Part shown: positions 54,542 through 54,990 of the stretch, piece by piece
Layout: each line of letters starts with the position of its first letter
How positions within the stretch are numbered: position 1 is the first letter of the stretch
NCBI RefSeq assembly: GCF_014595975.1
Contig: NZ_JABWGQ010000007.1
Location: 1 to 54,990 of the forward strand
Direction: 5' to 3'
Source: Sphingopyxis sp. LK2115
GTDB taxonomy: Bacteria; Pseudomonadota; Alphaproteobacteria; Sphingomonadales; Sphingomonadaceae
DNA: 54,990 bases
Notes under the pieces: generated by a model
What the model was told of the DNA's origin: nothing
The model's input: only the letters and a program-made list of their open reading frames with translations
Database searches by the model: none
Program-made: the position numbers and the translations under genes

Positions 54542-54990
54542 GATATCCCGCATCCGAGAAGCTCGAGATCATCAGAACCGTCGAGCAGTCGCACCTGTCG
54601 GCCAAGCGCACGCTGGACCAACTCGGCATCCCTCGTCGGACATTCTACCGCTGGTATGATCGCTACCTCGAAGGCGGGCCGGAGGCGTTGGAAGATCGGC
54701 CATCGGCGCCGAGCCGGGTGTGGAACCGCATCCCGGCGGGCATCCACGACCAGATCATCGAGCTGGCGCTGGAACAGTCTGAGCTGAGCCCCCGGGAACT
54801 GGCCGTGCGCTTCACCGAAGGGCAGCGCTACTTCGTGTCGGAATCCACGGTTTACCGCCTGTTGAAGGCCCACGACCTGATCACCAGCCCGGCCTATGTC
54901 GTGATCAAGGCTGCCGATCAGTTCCACACGAAAACCACGCGGCCGAACGAGATGTGGCAGACCGACTTCACCTACTTCAAGATCATCGGG
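54538..54990 (+). CDS. IS3-family orfB transposase, runs out of the window
   Basis: First 151 codons of the DDE transposase: a DNA-binding part (LSAKRTLDQLGIPRRTFYRWYDRY, about 20-43) and the start of the rve domain with the first catalytic aspartate in MWQTDFTYFKI. It overlaps orfA by four bases in the -1 frame, as needed for the OrfAB fusion. The C-terminal part with the other D and E residues lies beyond 54990. Confidence 0.9.
   Translation, partial: MRYPASEKLEIIRTVEQSHLSAKRTLDQLGIPRRTFYRWYDRYLEGGPEALEDRPSAPSRVWNRIPAGIHDQIIELALEQSELSPRELAVRFTEGQRYFVSESTVYRLLKAHDLITSPAYVVIKAADQFHTKTTRPNEMWQTDFTYFKIIG

Noticed and set aside
1..54990. CRISPR arrays, rRNA or riboswitches
   Set aside because: No regularly spaced repeats, rRNA segments or recognisable riboswitch cores were seen on reading both strands.

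Overview
The window looks like a genomic island from a GC-rich alphaproteobacterium, most likely a sphingomonad (Sphingopyxis, Sphingobium or Sphingomonas type). The grounds are the base composition, three large TonB-dependent receptors, the style of the metal-resistance genes and the tRNA-Gly sequence at the left end. No species call is possible from this window.

Boundaries. Bases 1-36 recur exactly at 54267-54302. The left copy belongs to a 45-nt 3' fragment of tRNA-Gly(GCC), cut just after the anticodon loop. A tyrosine integrase starts about 180 bases further in. The right copy runs directly into a 5'-truncated IS3-family orfA followed by orfB, which leaves the window. The ~54.2 kb between the copies reads as an integrase-type metal-resistance island.

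Layout. (1) 0.2-1.5 kb: integrase; then a DUF5990 gene. (2) 2.0-4.7 kb: arsenic operon arsR-arsC-acr3-arsH with two ArsR-type palindromes. (3) 4.8-11.3 kb: AlgE-like outer-membrane channel, a HutC-type GntR regulator, and the operon TonB receptor-PepSY-PepSY. (4) 11.4-20.2 kb: polar amino acid ABC importer with a single-chain double permease, a cystathionine-beta-lyase-like enzyme, a LysR regulator and a second TonB receptor. (5) 20.3-33.1 kb: copper block with copA-copB-DUF305-DUF411-lipoprotein, a CnrYXH-like anti-sigma/sensor/ECF-sigma set, divergent copC-copD-araC, a methyltransferase, a Cu P1B-ATPase, an NTF2-like protein and a cytochrome c. (6) 33.3-37.2 kb: orphan predicted nuclease and a third TonB receptor. 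(7) 37.7-45.8 kb: CueR-like regulator, glutaredoxin-MauE fusion, two small secreted proteins and cusCBAF. (8) 45.9-53.5 kb: PbrR/CadR-like regulator, CDF exporter, DUF3703, czcI-like and czcCBA.

How the parts work together. The genes cover arsenate reduction and arsenite export, periplasmic Cu oxidation and sequestration (CopABCD), cytosolic Cu/Ag export (P-type ATPase), transenvelope Cu/Ag export (Cus) and Zn/Cd/Co export (Czc and CDF). The most interesting signal is a bipartite promoter-like motif, TGAGGG, 15 bases, GCGTAT. It occurs at least six times, each time upstream of and oriented towards a gene: the cnrYXH-like operon itself, copA, copC, the Cu-ATPase gene (first base C), and two of the three TonB receptors. 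This suggests one ECF sigma regulon that joins copper detoxification to outer-membrane uptake and PepSY membrane proteins. It is inferred from sequence only.
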